Below are positions 1-10,465 of a stretch of DNA of 53,957 nt, piece by piece (position 1 is the first letter of the stretch; each line of letters starts with the position of its first letter). A model generated the notes under the pieces. It made no database searches. It worked only from the letters and a program-made list of their open reading frames with translations, and had not been told where the DNA came from. The position numbers and the translations under genes are program-made. The DNA is from Pseudomonadota bacterium (GTDB taxonomy: Bacteria; Pseudomonadota; Alphaproteobacteria; Reyranellales; Reyranellaceae): NCBI GenBank assembly GCA_018240745.1, contig JAFEFF010000167.1, forward strand, positions 1 through 53,957, written 5' to 3'.

Positions 1-215
1 CGACTCCAGTTCTTCAGCTGCTTCTCTCGCGCGATGGCGTCTGGCGCGGTCTCATGAGATTCGACATAGATCAGTCGATCGATGCGATATTTCGCGGTGT
101 GGATGACCTCGCCATTGCGATGCTCCGCGAGGCGCCGAGGCAGGTTGGTCGTTACACCGATGTACAGAGCCCGGCCTGTATGGCTCGCCAGAATGTAGAC
201 GACGGGCTTTCGCAT
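1..215 (-). CDS. GIY-YIG nuclease family protein (C-terminus cut by window edge)
   Basis: This is the N-terminal 71 residues of a small single-domain GIY-YIG protein, read on the minus strand from an ATG at 215-213. The hallmark residues are visible: Y7-I-L, Y18-I-G, then N24, R27/R28, E31-H32-R33-N-G, E52, and near the edge an R63-E-K-Q-L-K followed by N-W. This is the usual core of the short UPF0213/YhbQ-like bacterial proteins of 80-100 residues. Members have the fold of homing and repair nucleases, but most short ones have no proven substrate. Only the far C-terminus is missing, because the window ends. No strong Shine-Dalgarno site is seen. The upstream sequence carries part of a dispersed palindromic repeat. 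Confidence 0.85.
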   Translation of the reverse strand, partial: MRKPVVYILASHTGRALYIGVTTNLPRRLAEHRNGEVIHTAKYRIDRLIYVESHETAPDAIAREKQLKNWS

Positions 216-230
216 TCGGCACCGCGAAAA

Positions 231-258
231 GAGGTCCCTCGGCTTCGCTCGGGACGAC
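231..258. repeat. Partial copy of GTC-ATCCCGAGC palindromic repeat
   Basis: The sequence here (CCTCGGCTTCGCTCGGGACGAC at its core, shown in part: GCTTCGCTCGGGACGAC) matches one arm of the complete inverted repeat at 22073-22148. Only one arm is present, just upstream of the GIY-YIG start, so it looks like a degenerate or half element. Confidence 0.5.
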
Positions 259-295
259 GGTGGAGCTATCACATATGAAAAACGGCATATGCGAT

Positions 296-322
296 AGCCC
301 TACCCGAAGACGGGGGAGGGCT
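296..322 (-). terminator. Hairpin directly after the AsnC/Lrp gene
   Basis: AGCCCTACCCG and CGGGGGAGGGCT can pair across a 4-nt loop (one mismatch, one bulge), and the hairpin begins at the stop codon of the regulator on the minus strand. No T-run follows, so it is either a weak or Rho-assisted terminator or an mRNA 3'-end stabiliser. Confidence 0.4.
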
Positions 323-783
323 TAGCCGAGAGGCAACGCCGTTCCCTGCTTGACCGGGCGGAGCGCGAACGAGCTGCGGATCTGGGCGATCCCGGGGATC
401 TTGGTGAAGTCCATGACGAAGCGCTCGTAGGCCTCGAGGTCGGGCACGACCACGCGCAGCAAGTAGTCGCTGTCGCCGGTCATCAGGTAGCACTCCATCA
501 CCTCCGGCCGCGCCGCCGCCGCCCGCTCGAAGGCCGCCAGCGATTTCTCGTTCTGGGTCGAGAGCGAGACCGACATGAAGACGTTGACCGACAGCCCGAC
601 GGTCTTGGCGTCCAGCAGCGCCGCATAGCCCCTGATGACGCCCGCCTCCTCCAGCGCCTTGACCCGCCGCCAGCAGGGCGAAGAGGAAAGCCCAACCTTC
701 TCGGCCAGCTCGGCGTTACTGAGACGCCCATCCCGTTGCAGCCGCTCGAGGATGCGCCGGTCGATGGCATCGAGGGTGATCAT
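322..783 (-). CDS. Lrp/AsnC family transcriptional regulator
   Basis: A 153-residue protein of standard Lrp/AsnC length. Residues 1-50 form the N-terminal helix-turn-helix (D5-AIDRRIL, then AELAEKVGLS and RRVKALEEAGVI), and the rest is the RAM ligand-binding and oligomerisation domain, including the PEVMECY and GDSDYLLRV segments typical of the family. The ATG at 783 starts the conserved part directly; an upstream in-frame ATG would add 36 unrelated residues and run over the promoter. It is divergent from the ThDP enzyme gene at 884, with 100 bp between starts, the classic arrangement of an Lrp-type regulator and its target. The effector is probably an amino acid or 2-oxo acid (inference). 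Confidence 0.93.
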   Translation of the reverse strand: MITLDAIDRRILERLQRDGRLSNAELAEKVGLSSSPCWRRVKALEEAGVIRGYAALLDAKTVGLSVNVFMSVSLSTQNEKSLAAFERAAAARPEVMECYLMTGDSDYLLRVVVPDLEAYERFVMDFTKIPGIAQIRSSFALRPVKQGTALPLG

Positions 784-871
784 TGCGAAAATTCCCGCCA
801 ATTGGGGCAATTCTACCCAATACAGGGGAAAACCGGGGCCAAAAGCAAGGATTTTCCCCCGTTCGAGGCGT
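784..871. promoter_or_regulatory. Divergent promoter region of the regulator and ThDP enzyme genes
   Basis: This spacer is clearly more AT-rich than the genes around it and contains clustered AATT and CCAATTGG words around 786-812 with partial dyad symmetry, as expected of an Lrp-type binding region. I cannot place -35 and -10 boxes with confidence. Confidence 0.45.
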
Positions 872-883
872 ATGGGTTGCGGC

Positions 884-3238
884 ATGACCACCCTGGCACC
901 GGTTCAACGCCTGCGCCTGCTCCGCGAGCTGGAGCGCAAGGTCCTGTGGCTCTCGTCGTGGACGATCCACCATGCCAACCATCTGCGGCCCAGTCGCGAC
1001 GGGCTGAAGGTCGGCGGCCACCAGGCCTCCTGCGCCTCGCTGGCGACGGTCATGACCGCCCTCTACTTCTCGGTGCTGAAGCCGGAAGATCGCGTGGCGG
1101 TGAAGCCGCACGCCTCGCCGGTGTTCCACGCCATCCAGTACCTGTTCGGCCACCAGACCCGCGAGAAGCTCGAGCGCTTCCGCGGCCTCGGCGGCGCACA
1201 GTCCTACCCTTCGCGCACCAAGGACGTCGACGACGTCGACTTCTCGACCGGTTCGGTCGGCCTCGGCGTCGCGATGACGCTGTTCTCCTCGATCGTGCAG
1301 GACTACGTGCGCCTGAAGCAGCTCGCGCCGGCCGATCGCCAGGGGAACGAAAACAGGGCCGGCCGCATGGTGGCGCTGGTCGGCGACGCCGAGCTCGACG
1401 AGGGCAACGTCTTCGAGGCGCTGCTCGAAGGCTGGAAACACGACGTCCGGAACCTGTGGTGGGTGATCGACTACAATCGCCAGAGCCTCGACGGCGTGGT
1501 CAACGACCGCCTGTTCGGCCGGATCGGCGAGATGTTCGAGCTGGTCGGCTGGCGCGTCGTCACCTTGAAGTACGGCAAGCTGCTGGAGACCGCCTTCGCC
1601 CAGCCGGACGGCGAGCATCTCAGGCAATGGATCGACGACTGCCCCAACTCGCTCTACTCGGCGCTGGTGTTCAAGGGCGGCGCCGGCTGGCGCGAGGCGC
1701 TGAACCGCGACCTCAACCAGTATCCCGGCGTCCGCCGCATCCTCGAGCAGCACGACGACGACTCGCTGCACCGGCTGATGACCAACCTCGCCGGCAACGA
1801 CATGCAGGCCGTGCTCGACGCCTTCGAGGAGGTGCGGGACGACACGCCGACCTGCTTCATCGCCTACACCATCAAGGGCCAGGGCTTGCCGTTCGCCGGC
1901 CACAAGGACAACCACTCCGGCCTGATGACCGTCGAGCAGATGGCCGGCTTCAAGAAGGGCATGGGCATCGCCGACGGCCAGGAATGGGACAGGTTCGCCG
2001 GCCTCAGCGTGCCGCCGGCCGAGCTCGAGGCCTTCCTGAGGGAGGCGCCGTTCAATTCAGAGGGCCGGCGGCGCACCGAGGCCCCGGCTGTGGCCCTGCC
2101 CGCGGCCCTGCCCAGGCCGAACGACAAGGAATCGAGCACGCAGACCGGCTTCGGCAAGATCCTCAACGCCATCGCGGCCGAGGACAGCGAGCTCAGCCGG
2201 CGCATCGTCACGACCTCGCCGGACGTCTCGGTCTCGACCAATCTCGGCGCCTGGATCAACCGGCGCGGTCTGTTCGGCCATACCGAGGCCGAGGACGTGT
2301 TCCGTGAGCTGAAGGTCGTGTCGGCCCAGTTGTGGCGCAAGACGCCGCGCGGCCAGCACATCGAGCTCGGCATCGCCGAGAACAACCTGTTCATCCAGCT
2401 CGCCGCGCTCGGCTTGAGCCACGAGCTGTTCGGCACGCGCCTGTTGCCGATCGGCACGCTGTACGACCCCTTCATCGCCCGCGGGCTCGATGCGCTGAAC
2501 TATGCCTGCTACCAGGATGCGCGGTTCATGATCGTCGCCACGCCGTCGGGCGTGACGCTCGCGCCCGAAGGCGGCGCGCACCAGAGCATCCACACGCCGC
2601 TGATCGGCATCGGCCAGCCCGGGCTGCTGTCCTACGAACCGGCCTATGTCGACGAGCTCGCCGTGTTGATGCGCTTCGGCCTCGAGCACATGCAGAAGCC
2701 GAAAGGCTCGTCGATCTACCTGCGGCTCTCGACCCGCAGCCTGGCGCAGCCCGAGCGCACTCTCACGGCGCAGCAGCAGGCGGACATCATCGAGGGCGGC
2801 TACTGGTATGCGCCGCCGGAAGACGGCGCCGACATCGCGATCGTCTGCATGGGCGCAGTGACGCCCGAAGCCATCGCCGCGCACGCGGGCGTGGCGAGGG
2901 ACTTCGCCGGTGCGGGCCTGCTGGTGCTGACCTCGCCCGACCGCCTGCATGCCGACTGGCTGGCGGCGCAGCGCAACCGCGGCCGAACCGCCGGTTCAGT
3001 CGACCGTTCGGCGGCTCCCGCCGAGCGGCTTCTGGCGCCGCTGTCACGCGACGCCCGCCTCGTCACGGTGATGGACGGCCATCCGCTGGCGCTGTCGTGG
3101 CTCGGCAGCGTGCGCGGCCAGCGGGTCGTGCCTTTGGGCATCGAGACTTTTGGCCAGTCGGGCGATATCCCCGACCTCTACCGCGCCTATCGGCTCGACG
3201 CCGCCGCCATCATCGACGCCGTCGCCCGCTCGATCTAG
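884..3238 (+). CDS. Homodimeric pyruvate dehydrogenase E1 / transketolase-like ThDP enzyme
   Basis: A 784-residue thiamine-diphosphate enzyme carrying both halves of the active site in one chain, as in AceE. The N-terminal domain has the [13 protein letters not shown] segment and a ThDP/Mg motif at residues 167-175 (GDAELDEGN, with N following after about 20 residues in DYNRQSLDG), which resembles the GDGEMDEP...CNLQRLDG region of AceE. The pyrimidine-binding domain lies around residues 420-620 ([10 protein letters not shown] is its hallmark), followed by a C-terminal domain. It is about 100 residues shorter than E. coli AceE. No E2 or E3 gene is adjacent, so its partner and 2-oxo acid substrate are open. 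ATG 884 is preferred; ATG 872 (MGCG) is an alternative. It is probably controlled by the divergent Lrp-type protein. Confidence 0.85.
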   Translation: MTTLAPVQRLRLLRELERKVLWLSSWTIHHANHLRPSRDGLKVGGHQASCASLATVMTALYFSVLKPEDRVAVKPHASPVFHAIQYLFGHQTREKLERFRGLGGAQSYPSRTKDVDDVDFSTGSVGLGVAMTLFSSIVQDYVRLKQLAPADRQGNENRAGRMVALVGDAELDEGNVFEALLEGWKHDVRNLWWVIDYNRQSLDGVVNDRLFGRIGEMFELVGWRVVTLKYGKLLETAFAQPDGEHLRQWIDDCPNSLYSALVFKGGAGWREALNRDLNQYPGVRRILEQHDDDSLHRLMTNLAGNDMQAVLDAFEEVRDDTPTCFIAYTIKGQGLPFAGHKDNHSGLMTVEQMAGFKKGMGIADGQEWDRFAGLSVPPAELEAFLREAPFNSEGRRRTEAPAVALPAALPRPNDKESSTQTGFGKILNAIAAEDSELSRRIVTTSPDVSVSTNLGAWINRRGLFGHTEAEDVFRELKVVSAQLWRKTPRGQHIELGIAENNLFIQLAALGLSHELFGTRLLPIGTLYDPFIARGLDALNYACYQDARFMIVATPSGVTLAPEGGAHQSIHTPLIGIGQPGLLSYEPAYVDELAVLMRFGLEHMQKPKGSSIYLRLSTRSLAQPERTLTAQQQADIIEGGYWYAPPEDGADIAIVCMGAVTPEAIAAHAGVARDFAGAGLLVLTSPDRLHADWLAAQRNRGRTAGSVDRSAAPAERLLAPLSRDARLVTVMDGHPLALSWLGSVRGQRVVPLGIETFGQSGDIPDLYRAYRLDAAAIIDAVARSI

Positions 3239-3311
3239 CGGCAGCCGGCGTCGCCCACCACGTCGCACGCCCGGCTTGACCGGCCGCGTGCCAGGCCCGA
3301 ATAACAGAGCC

Positions 3312-4406
<1,095 letters not shown>

Positions 4407-4409
4407 CAG

Positions 4410-5102
4410 GTGACCAAGGTCCGCCCGATTCACGAATCAGGCTTCGAGCGTGTGGAAGGTGATTTCTATTCGACGCCGGCCTGGGTGACCGAGTGCCTGC
4501 TGAGCAAGGTGACACTGCGCGGCCCGATCTGGGAGCCCTGCTGCGGCGATGGCGCCATTGCCAAGGTCCTGACCGCGGCGGGCCACCAGGTCGTCGCGAC
4601 CGACCTGGCCGATCGCGGCTTCGGCGGCGCGGGAGTCGATTTCTTCGCCACCTCCCAGATGCCGGAAGGCTGCCGCACCCTGGTGACCAATCCCCCCTAC
4701 GGCGATGGCGGCTTCCGCGGCCGGGCCGGCAAGTCGGCGGCCAACATGCTCGGCTTCACCGATCACGCCATCCGGTTGGCGCGGCAGGCAGAGGGCCAGC
4801 TTGCCCTGTTGGTTCGGTTCCAATGGATCGCCGGAAGGCGCGTCGCTTCCCTGCTCACCGATGCGAAGATGCATTCGGCGATCGTCCTCACCCGCCGCAT
4901 CCGCTGGTTCGACCATGGCGGCGCCTACAAGACCGGGCAGCATCATCACGCGTGGATCTTCTTCGACTTTGCGGCGCCACCGATCGGCGGGCCCTCGCTG
5001 GTCTTCGCCGATGGGCCGGACGGGCAACGCCACAATCGCGCGCCGCTCGATCAAAGTGTGCTGCCGCTGTTCGGACGACCTCCGACCGACGCGGATGACT
5101 GA
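4410..5102 (+). CDS. SAM-dependent DNA adenine methyltransferase-like protein
   Basis: A 230-residue protein with a Rossmann-type SAM-binding motif at residues 42-50 (EPCCGDGAI) and an NPPY catalytic motif at 94-97, the combination found in N6-adenine and related amino-group methyltransferases. It starts at GTG 4410, only 3 nt after mtnA, and is followed at once by an MFS gene, so it is co-transcribed. No restriction enzyme is adjacent, making it an orphan. Short proteins of this type in alphaproteobacteria and their phages are generally uncharacterised. The target (DNA, or possibly a protein or RNA amine) cannot be told from sequence. Confidence 0.75.
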   Translation: MTKVRPIHESGFERVEGDFYSTPAWVTECLLSKVTLRGPIWEPCCGDGAIAKVLTAAGHQVVATDLADRGFGGAGVDFFATSQMPEGCRTLVTNPPYGDGGFRGRAGKSAANMLGFTDHAIRLARQAEGQLALLVRFQWIAGRRVASLLTDAKMHSAIVLTRRIRWFDHGGAYKTGQHHHAWIFFDFAAPPIGGPSLVFADGPDGQRHNRAPLDQSVLPLFGRPPTDADD

Positions 5103-5111
5103 GCCGGTCTC

Positions 5112-6302
5112 GTGAGCATTTCGCCCATGACCCGGGCGATCGCGGGCTTGGGCTTTACCCAGATCGTCGGCTGGGGCACGACCTACCTGATGCCCTCGGT
5201 GCTGGGCCGCGATCTGCAGCGTGACCTCGGCCTCTCGCCCGAGCTGGTATTCGCCGGAATCACGGTGATGTTCGCCATCAGCGCGGTCTGCTCGCCGCGC
5301 GTCGGCAAGATCGTCGATCGTCTGGGCGCGCGCAGCCTGATGGCGACGGGCTCGCTGGTCTATGCGCTGTCGCTGGCCGGCCTCGCCTCGGCCCAGGGAC
5401 CGGTGAGCTACTTCGCCTGCTGGGCGGTGATGGGCATCGGCTCGGCGATGGCCCTCAGCATGCCGTCGAGCATCGCGGTCGTGCAGATCGCGGGCCCGCG
5501 CGGCCGCCAGGCGATCGCGCTCCTGACCATCGCCGGCGGTTTCGCTTCGAGCGTGTTCTGGCCGATCACCGGGGTGCTCGAGGCGGCAATCGGCTGGCGC
5601 ACGACCCTGCTGGCCTTTGCCGCCCTCCACCTGCTGGCCTGCGCGCCGATCCACTGGCTGATCCTGCCGCGCCGGCCGCCGACCCATCCGGCCGCCGGCA
5701 CGGCCACCGCACCCGCCTCGGCCGGCGTGCCGCCCGAGCAGGCGGAACGCATCTTCCTGCTGCTGGCGATCACCTTGTCGTTCGGCGCCTTCGTCTTCAC
5801 CGGCGTGCAACTGCAGATGATCGAGATGCTGCGCGAACTCGGCCATCCGCCCGCCTCGGCGCTGCTGCTGGCCTCGCTGATCGGACCGAGCCAGGTCGGC
5901 ATCCGCATCTTCGAGCTTCTGTTCGGCCATCGCTATTCGATCATGCGCTCGGCGGTCTTCGGCTCGCTGATGCTGCCGGTCGGCCTCGGCCTCGCCCTGG
6001 CGGCCGGCCACCTCTTCGCCGTGGCGCTGGTCGTGATCGTAACCTACGGCATGTCGAACGGCCTGAAGGCGGTGCAGCGGGCCACCCTGCCGCTCGCCCT
6101 GTTCGGCCGCGCCCAGTTCGGCGCCTACATGGGCCGGCTGGCGCTGCCGCAGGGCGTCGTCGCCGCGATCGCGCCGCCGATCATGGCGGCGGTGCTGCAC
6201 CGCTTCGGCACGGCCGGCGCGCTGTGGCTGTGCTTCGGTTTCGCGACGATCTCGCTGGTCGCCATGATCCTGCTCGCGCAGCGCGGCCGCGCGGTTCGCT
6301 GA
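5112..6302 (+). CDS. MFS transporter
   Basis: A 396-residue inner-membrane carrier with about 12 hydrophobic segments. The loop between helices 2 and 3 contains a variant of the MFS motif A (GKIVDRLGARSLM). It starts at GTG 5112, nine nt after the methyltransferase-like gene, closing the four-gene operon that begins with the ThDP enzyme. A central Pro/Ala-rich linker (around residues 190-215) separates the two six-helix halves. The substrate cannot be inferred beyond a small organic solute; it resembles the broad monocarboxylate-porter-like and CynX-like MFS groups in layout. Confidence 0.85.
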   Translation: MSISPMTRAIAGLGFTQIVGWGTTYLMPSVLGRDLQRDLGLSPELVFAGITVMFAISAVCSPRVGKIVDRLGARSLMATGSLVYALSLAGLASAQGPVSYFACWAVMGIGSAMALSMPSSIAVVQIAGPRGRQAIALLTIAGGFASSVFWPITGVLEAAIGWRTTLLAFAALHLLACAPIHWLILPRRPPTHPAAGTATAPASAGVPPEQAERIFLLLAITLSFGAFVFTGVQLQMIEMLRELGHPPASALLLASLIGPSQVGIRIFELLFGHRYSIMRSAVFGSLMLPVGLGLALAAGHLFAVALVVIVTYGMSNGLKAVQRATLPLALFGRAQFGAYMGRLALPQGVVAAIAPPIMAAVLHRFGTAGALWLCFGFATISLVAMILLAQRGRAVR

Positions 6303-6425
6303 AACAAGAAATACGAGATTCGATCCGCGACGGATGCAAACGATACGGAAAGCGGCCGCGATTTCAGCTACCTAGCTCGCGGGCCCTTTCATCGACGTGT
6401 ACAAGACAGGTTTCGAGGCTGATCC

Positions 6426-6806
6426 ATGACTGTGACGATCGTCGTCATCGAGGACGAACCAGCGACCCTCGAGCTGATCGTCGGATATCTCGTGCGCAGC
6501 GGTCATCGCGTCCAGGGCTGCGCCACCCTCGCCGACGGCACGCGTGCCATATGGAACATGCGGCCCGATGTGATCATCTCCGACGTCGGCCTGCCCGACG
6601 GCAACGGCGCGATCTTCTGCATGGAGAACGGCCGTCGCTTCCCGTTCGCCAAGTGGCTCCTGATGTCGGGCCGGACCGACATGCTGCGGCAGAGCCGCAA
6701 GCTCATCAAGCAGGCCGACGCGCCGCCGTTCAGCGTGCTCGACAAACCGGTGTCGATGAGCGCCCTCGACGACTTCATCCGCCTCGCGACGGTGAAGGCA
6801 GCCTAG
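6426..6806 (+). CDS. Single-domain response regulator (receiver protein)
   Basis: A 126-residue stand-alone CheY-like receiver with no output domain. Acidic residues E9-D10, phospho-acceptor D53 in IISDVGLPDG, S81 in the LLMSGR switch position and K107 in LDKPV are all in place, so it should be phosphorylated. No histidine kinase is nearby, so it may act as a phosphate relay or sink. Its TAG stop overlaps the TAG stop of the convergent arabinofuranosidase gene within one CTAG tetranucleotide at 6803-6806. Confidence 0.9.
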   Translation: MTVTIVVIEDEPATLELIVGYLVRSGHRVQGCATLADGTRAIWNMRPDVIISDVGLPDGNGAIFCMENGRRFPFAKWLLMSGRTDMLRQSRKLIKQADAPPFSVLDKPVSMSALDDFIRLATVKAA

Positions 6807-8347
6807 ACTCCGAGCTGGATCACGTTCCACGAGGCCGGCGGCAGCAGGGCCTCGACGCTCTCGCCGGCCACCTTCACCCTCGCCAGGGGCTTCGGCGCGA
6901 TCCGGTCGGGTGCGGCTTTGCTGTTGATCGCCTCGAGGTCCGGATCGCAGAGCTGCGACGCCTGCTTCACCACGAGCCTGGCGAAGCCGGCGGCGGTGAC
7001 AGCGAGCGGCATCTCCTCGTCGAGGCTGCGGTTCAGCGCGAACAAGGTGAGCGTCCCCGCCGTGTCGTCATGCACCGCCGACAGCTTGAGGTAGGGCGCG
7101 GCCGGGATGTCGTAGTAGTCATCGACCGGCCCCTGCGGATCGTTGTAGCGCGCCGAATAGGTCGGCGAGCTGATCTCGGTGCGCAGCACGCGGCCACGGC
7201 CCATGCGGCTGAAATGCAGGAACGGCCAGAAGATCGTCTGCCGCCATGCCGGGCCGCCGGTCTCGGTCATGATCGGCGCGATCACGTTGACGAGCTGGGC
7301 GAGGCACGCCGCGGTCACACGGTCGGCATGATTGAGCAGCGAGATGCAGCACCCCCCGAAGGCCAGCGCATCCTCCATGTCGTAGACCTCCTCGAGGATC
7401 GGCGGTGCGATCGGCCAGCCCTCCTTGACGCGCGCCTGGCGGTTGCGGCGGGTGCGGTACCAGACGTTCCATTCGTCGAAGCTCAGCATGATGCGCTTGG
7501 ACGAGCGTCGACGCGCCGCCACCGAATCGGCGATCGCCACCACCTCCTCGATGAAGTTGTCCATCAGATCGACACTGGCGAGGAAGGCCGGCGTGTCCTG
7601 GTCGTAGTTGTTGAGATAGGTGTGCAGCGAGATGTAATCGACCTGGTCGAAGGTGTGCTGCAGGACGGTGTCCTCCCACGTGCCGTAGGTCGCCATCCGC
7701 CGGCCCGACGAGCCGCAGGCCGCCAGCTCGATCGAGGGATCGATCCATCTCATCATCTTGGCGGCTTCCCGGGCGATGCGGCCGTACTCGGTGGCGGTCT
7801 TGGCCTCCATCTGCCACGGCCCGTCCATCTCGTTGCCGAGGCACCAGAACTTCACACCATGCGGCTCGTCCCAGCCATGCTTGCGGCGCAGCTCGGACAG
7901 CGTCGTGCCGCCCGGGTGATTGCAATACTCGACCATGTTGCGGGCGGCGTCGCCGCCACGCGTGCCGAGATTGACCGCCAGCATCGGCTCGATGTCGGCG
8001 GCACGGCACCAGTCGATGAACTCGTTGGTCCCGAACGCGTTGGTCTCGGTCGACAGCCAGGCGAGATCGAGCCGCCTGGGGCGCTCCGCCACCGGTCCGA
8101 CGCCGTCCTCCCAATTGTAGCCCGAGACGAAATTGCCGCCGGGATAGCGCATGATGGTCGGCGCGAGTTCCTTCACCAGCGCCAGCACGTCCTTGCGGAA
8201 GCCCCTGGCGTCGGCGGTCGGATGGCCGGGCTCGTAGATGCCGCCATACACGCAGCGGCCGAGATGCTCGATGAAAGCGCCGAACAGGCGCGGGTGGGTG
8301 GCGCCGATCGCGAAATCGCGATGGAGACGGACCTCGACCGTGCGCAT
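6803..8347 (-). CDS. GH51 alpha-N-arabinofuranosidase
   Basis: A 514-residue glycoside hydrolase of family GH51 that removes terminal alpha-L-arabinofuranosyl groups from arabinan or arabinoxylan oligosaccharides. The acid/base Glu is E173 in CLGNEMDGPW and the nucleophile is E292 in SFDEWNVWY, both textbook contexts. The N-terminal LFGAFIEHLGRCVYGGIYEP is the family signature. There is no signal peptide, so it acts on imported oligosaccharides in the cytoplasm. The gene lies 8 nt downstream of fumC in the same direction and probably shares its transcript. Its stop codon overlaps that of the convergent receiver gene. Confidence 0.95.
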   Translation of the reverse strand: MRTVEVRLHRDFAIGATHPRLFGAFIEHLGRCVYGGIYEPGHPTADARGFRKDVLALVKELAPTIMRYPGGNFVSGYNWEDGVGPVAERPRRLDLAWLSTETNAFGTNEFIDWCRAADIEPMLAVNLGTRGGDAARNMVEYCNHPGGTTLSELRRKHGWDEPHGVKFWCLGNEMDGPWQMEAKTATEYGRIAREAAKMMRWIDPSIELAACGSSGRRMATYGTWEDTVLQHTFDQVDYISLHTYLNNYDQDTPAFLASVDLMDNFIEEVVAIADSVAARRRSSKRIMLSFDEWNVWYRTRRNRQARVKEGWPIAPPILEEVYDMEDALAFGGCCISLLNHADRVTAACLAQLVNVIAPIMTETGGPAWRQTIFWPFLHFSRMGRGRVLRTEISSPTYSARYNDPQGPVDDYYDIPAAPYLKLSAVHDDTAGTLTLFALNRSLDEEMPLAVTAAGFARLVVKQASQLCDPDLEAINSKAAPDRIAPKPLARVKVAGESVEALLPPASWNVIQLGV

Positions 8348-8355
8348 GTCGTCCG

Positions 8356-9753
8356 TCAGCTCGCGACGTAGGGCCGGACCATCTTCGCCGGATCGACGAT
8401 GCGGTCGAATTCGGCCTCGCTGATGTGGCCGAGCTGCAGGGCCGCCTCCTTGAGCGTCAGGTCGTGCTCGGTCGCGTGGTGGGCGATCTGCGAGGCCTTG
8501 TCGTAGCCGATCACCGGCGCGAGCGCCGTCACCAGCATCAGCGAGCGCTCGAGGTGGCTCCTGATGACCTTGAGGTTCGGCTTCGTCCCCTCGATCATGA
8601 AGCGGCGGAAGTTCGTGCAGCCGTCCGCCAGCAGGACGATCGAGTTCATCAGGTTGAAGATGATCAGCGGCTTGTAGACGTTCATCTCGAGGAAGCCTCC
8701 GGCGCCGCCGAAGCCGACCGCCACGTCGTTGGCCATCACCTGCGCGGCGATCATGGTCAGCGCCTCGGCCTGGGTGGGATTGACCTTGCCCGGCATGATC
8801 GACGAGCCGGGCTCGTTCTCCGGCAGGATCAGCTCGCCCAGCCCGGCGCGCGGGCCGCTCGCGACCAGCCGGATGTCGTTGGCGATCTTGTAGAGCGAGA
8901 CGGCCAACGTCCGCATCGTCCCCGACAGCGCAACCAGCGCGTCGTGCGAGCCCTGCACCGTGAACTTGTTGGGCGCCGTCACGAACGGCAGGTCGGTGAG
9001 CTTGGCGATCTCTTCGGCGGCCGCCTCGGCGAAGCCCGGTGCTGCATTGATGCCGGTACCGACCGCGGTGCCGCCCAGCGCCAGCTTGTAGACGTCCTGC
9101 AGCGCGTGCTGGATGCGCGCGATGTCCTCGCCCAGCATGCCGACATAACCCGACCATTCCTGGCCCAGCGTGATCGGCGTGGCGTCCTGCAGGTGCGTGC
9201 GGCCGATCTTGACGATGTCGGCCCATTCCTTTGCCTTGAGGTCGATCGCGTCGTGCAGCGCCCTCACCGCAGGCAGCAGCTTCCACGTCACCTCGACCGC
9301 AGCGGCGATGTACATCGCAGCCGGGAAGTTGTCGTTCGACGACTGGGACATGTTGACGTGATCGTTGGGATGCACCGGCTTCTTGGAGCCCAGCGGCTGG
9401 TCGGCGAGCTGGCTGCAGCGGTTGGAGATCACCTCGTTGACGTTCATGTTGAACTGCGTGCCCGAGCCCGTCATCCAGACGTGCAGCGGGAACATGTCGT
9501 GATGCCGGCCGGCCAGTATCTCGTCGCACGCCTCGACGATCAGCCGGTGGCGCTGCGGGTCGAGGCGCCCGCCGGCGAGGTTGGCGTTGGCGCAGGACTT
9601 CTTGAGCAGCGCATAGGCGCCGATCATCTCGCGCGGCATCAGGTCCTTGCCGATCGAGAAATAGTGCAGCGAGCGCTGGGTCTGGGCGCCCCACAGCTTG
9701 TCGGCGGGCACCTCGATTTCGCCCATCGCATCGGATTCCTTGCGCATCTGCAC
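8356..9753 (-). CDS. fumC: Class II fumarate hydratase
   Basis: A 465-residue iron-independent fumarase that hydrates fumarate to L-malate in the TCA cycle. The conserved [19 protein letters not shown] opening, H187 in [10 protein letters not shown] and the superfamily signature [10 protein letters not shown] at 316-325 are all present, and the length matches the family. The start is GTG 9753: a strong AAGGAGC at 9767-9761 sits 7 nt upstream, whereas the next ATG (9747) would be too far from it. Only 23 nt separate this start from that of the divergent hydrolase gene. Confidence 0.95.
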   Translation of the reverse strand: MQMRKESDAMGEIEVPADKLWGAQTQRSLHYFSIGKDLMPREMIGAYALLKKSCANANLAGGRLDPQRHRLIVEACDEILAGRHHDMFPLHVWMTGSGTQFNMNVNEVISNRCSQLADQPLGSKKPVHPNDHVNMSQSSNDNFPAAMYIAAAVEVTWKLLPAVRALHDAIDLKAKEWADIVKIGRTHLQDATPITLGQEWSGYVGMLGEDIARIQHALQDVYKLALGGTAVGTGINAAPGFAEAAAEEIAKLTDLPFVTAPNKFTVQGSHDALVALSGTMRTLAVSLYKIANDIRLVASGPRAGLGELILPENEPGSSIMPGKVNPTQAEALTMIAAQVMANDVAVGFGGAGGFLEMNVYKPLIIFNLMNSIVLLADGCTNFRRFMIEGTKPNLKVIRSHLERSLMLVTALAPVIGYDKASQIAHHATEHDLTLKEAALQLGHISEAEFDRIVDPAKMVRPYVAS

Positions 9754-9776
9754 GATTTGCGCTCCTTTCCGGGCAG

Positions 9777-10463
9777 ATGCGTACGCTCGTCCTGCTGCCC
9801 GGCTTCATGTGTGACAACGAGCTGTGGCGCGACATGGTGCCCGATCTCGGGCGGCTCGGCCAACTGCACTACGGCAACGTCTACCAGGACGACACGCTGG
9901 AGGGCATGGCGCGGCGCGGACTGTCGGAGGCGCCCGAGCGCTTCGTGCTGGTCGGCTTCTCGATGGGCGGCTTCGTCTCGCGCGTGCTGACCTTGATGGC
10001 GCCCGAACGGGTGACCGGTGTCGCCTTCGTCGCCAGCTCGGCCCGCGAGTACACCCCGGCGGAGCGCGAGCGCCGCATGCGGGGCGCGCTGCCGGGCGAC
10101 AAGCCGAAGAAGGCCAACCCGGGAGTCGCGCTCGGCCTCCATCCCGACCGCGAGCGCGATCCCGTGCTGCTGGAGCGGCTGCGCGGCATGCAGCAGCGGC
10201 TGGGACCCGAGGTCCGCGCCCGGCAGTCGGCGCTGATCCGCAAGGACGGCTATGCCGACCTCGAGCGCATCACCTGCCCGTCGCTGGTGATCGCCTGCCG
10301 CCAGGACAGGCTGCGCAAACTCGAGGAGACCGAGCGCATGGCCAGGTGCCTGCCCCATTCCCGGTTCGAGATCATCGAGGATTGCGGCCACATGGCGCCG
10401 CTTGAGAAGCCGCACGAACTTGCCATGCTGCTGGAGAAGTGGATCACCTCGGCGGGACTCTAG
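9777..10463 (+). CDS. Alpha/beta hydrolase
   Basis: A 228-residue alpha/beta-hydrolase-fold enzyme with a full catalytic triad: S62 in GFSMGG, D177 in CRQDRL and H205 in CGHMAPLE. The oxyanion-hole region is LLPGFMCD at residues 6-13. There is no signal peptide, so it is probably a cytosolic esterase, lactonase or C-C hydrolase; which of these cannot be decided. The stop codon is 2 nt before the ATG of the DUF4010 protein, so the two are translated from one transcript. Confidence 0.88.
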   Translation: MRTLVLLPGFMCDNELWRDMVPDLGRLGQLHYGNVYQDDTLEGMARRGLSEAPERFVLVGFSMGGFVSRVLTLMAPERVTGVAFVASSAREYTPAERERRMRGALPGDKPKKANPGVALGLHPDRERDPVLLERLRGMQQRLGPEVRARQSALIRKDGYADLERITCPSLVIACRQDRLRKLEETERMARCLPHSRFEIIEDCGHMAPLEKPHELAMLLEKWITSAGL

Positions 10464-10465
10464 CG

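Noticed and set aside
716..1915. Long minus-strand ORF (399 codons) opposite the ThDP enzyme gene
   Set aside because: Its composition (His/Asp/Arg/Val-rich) is that of an antisense shadow in GC-rich DNA; the plus-strand frame carries clear ThDP motifs.
4437..6200. 587-codon minus-strand ORF across the methyltransferase and MFS genes
   Set aside because: Arg/Gln/His-rich shadow with no recognisable domain; both plus-strand genes are well supported.
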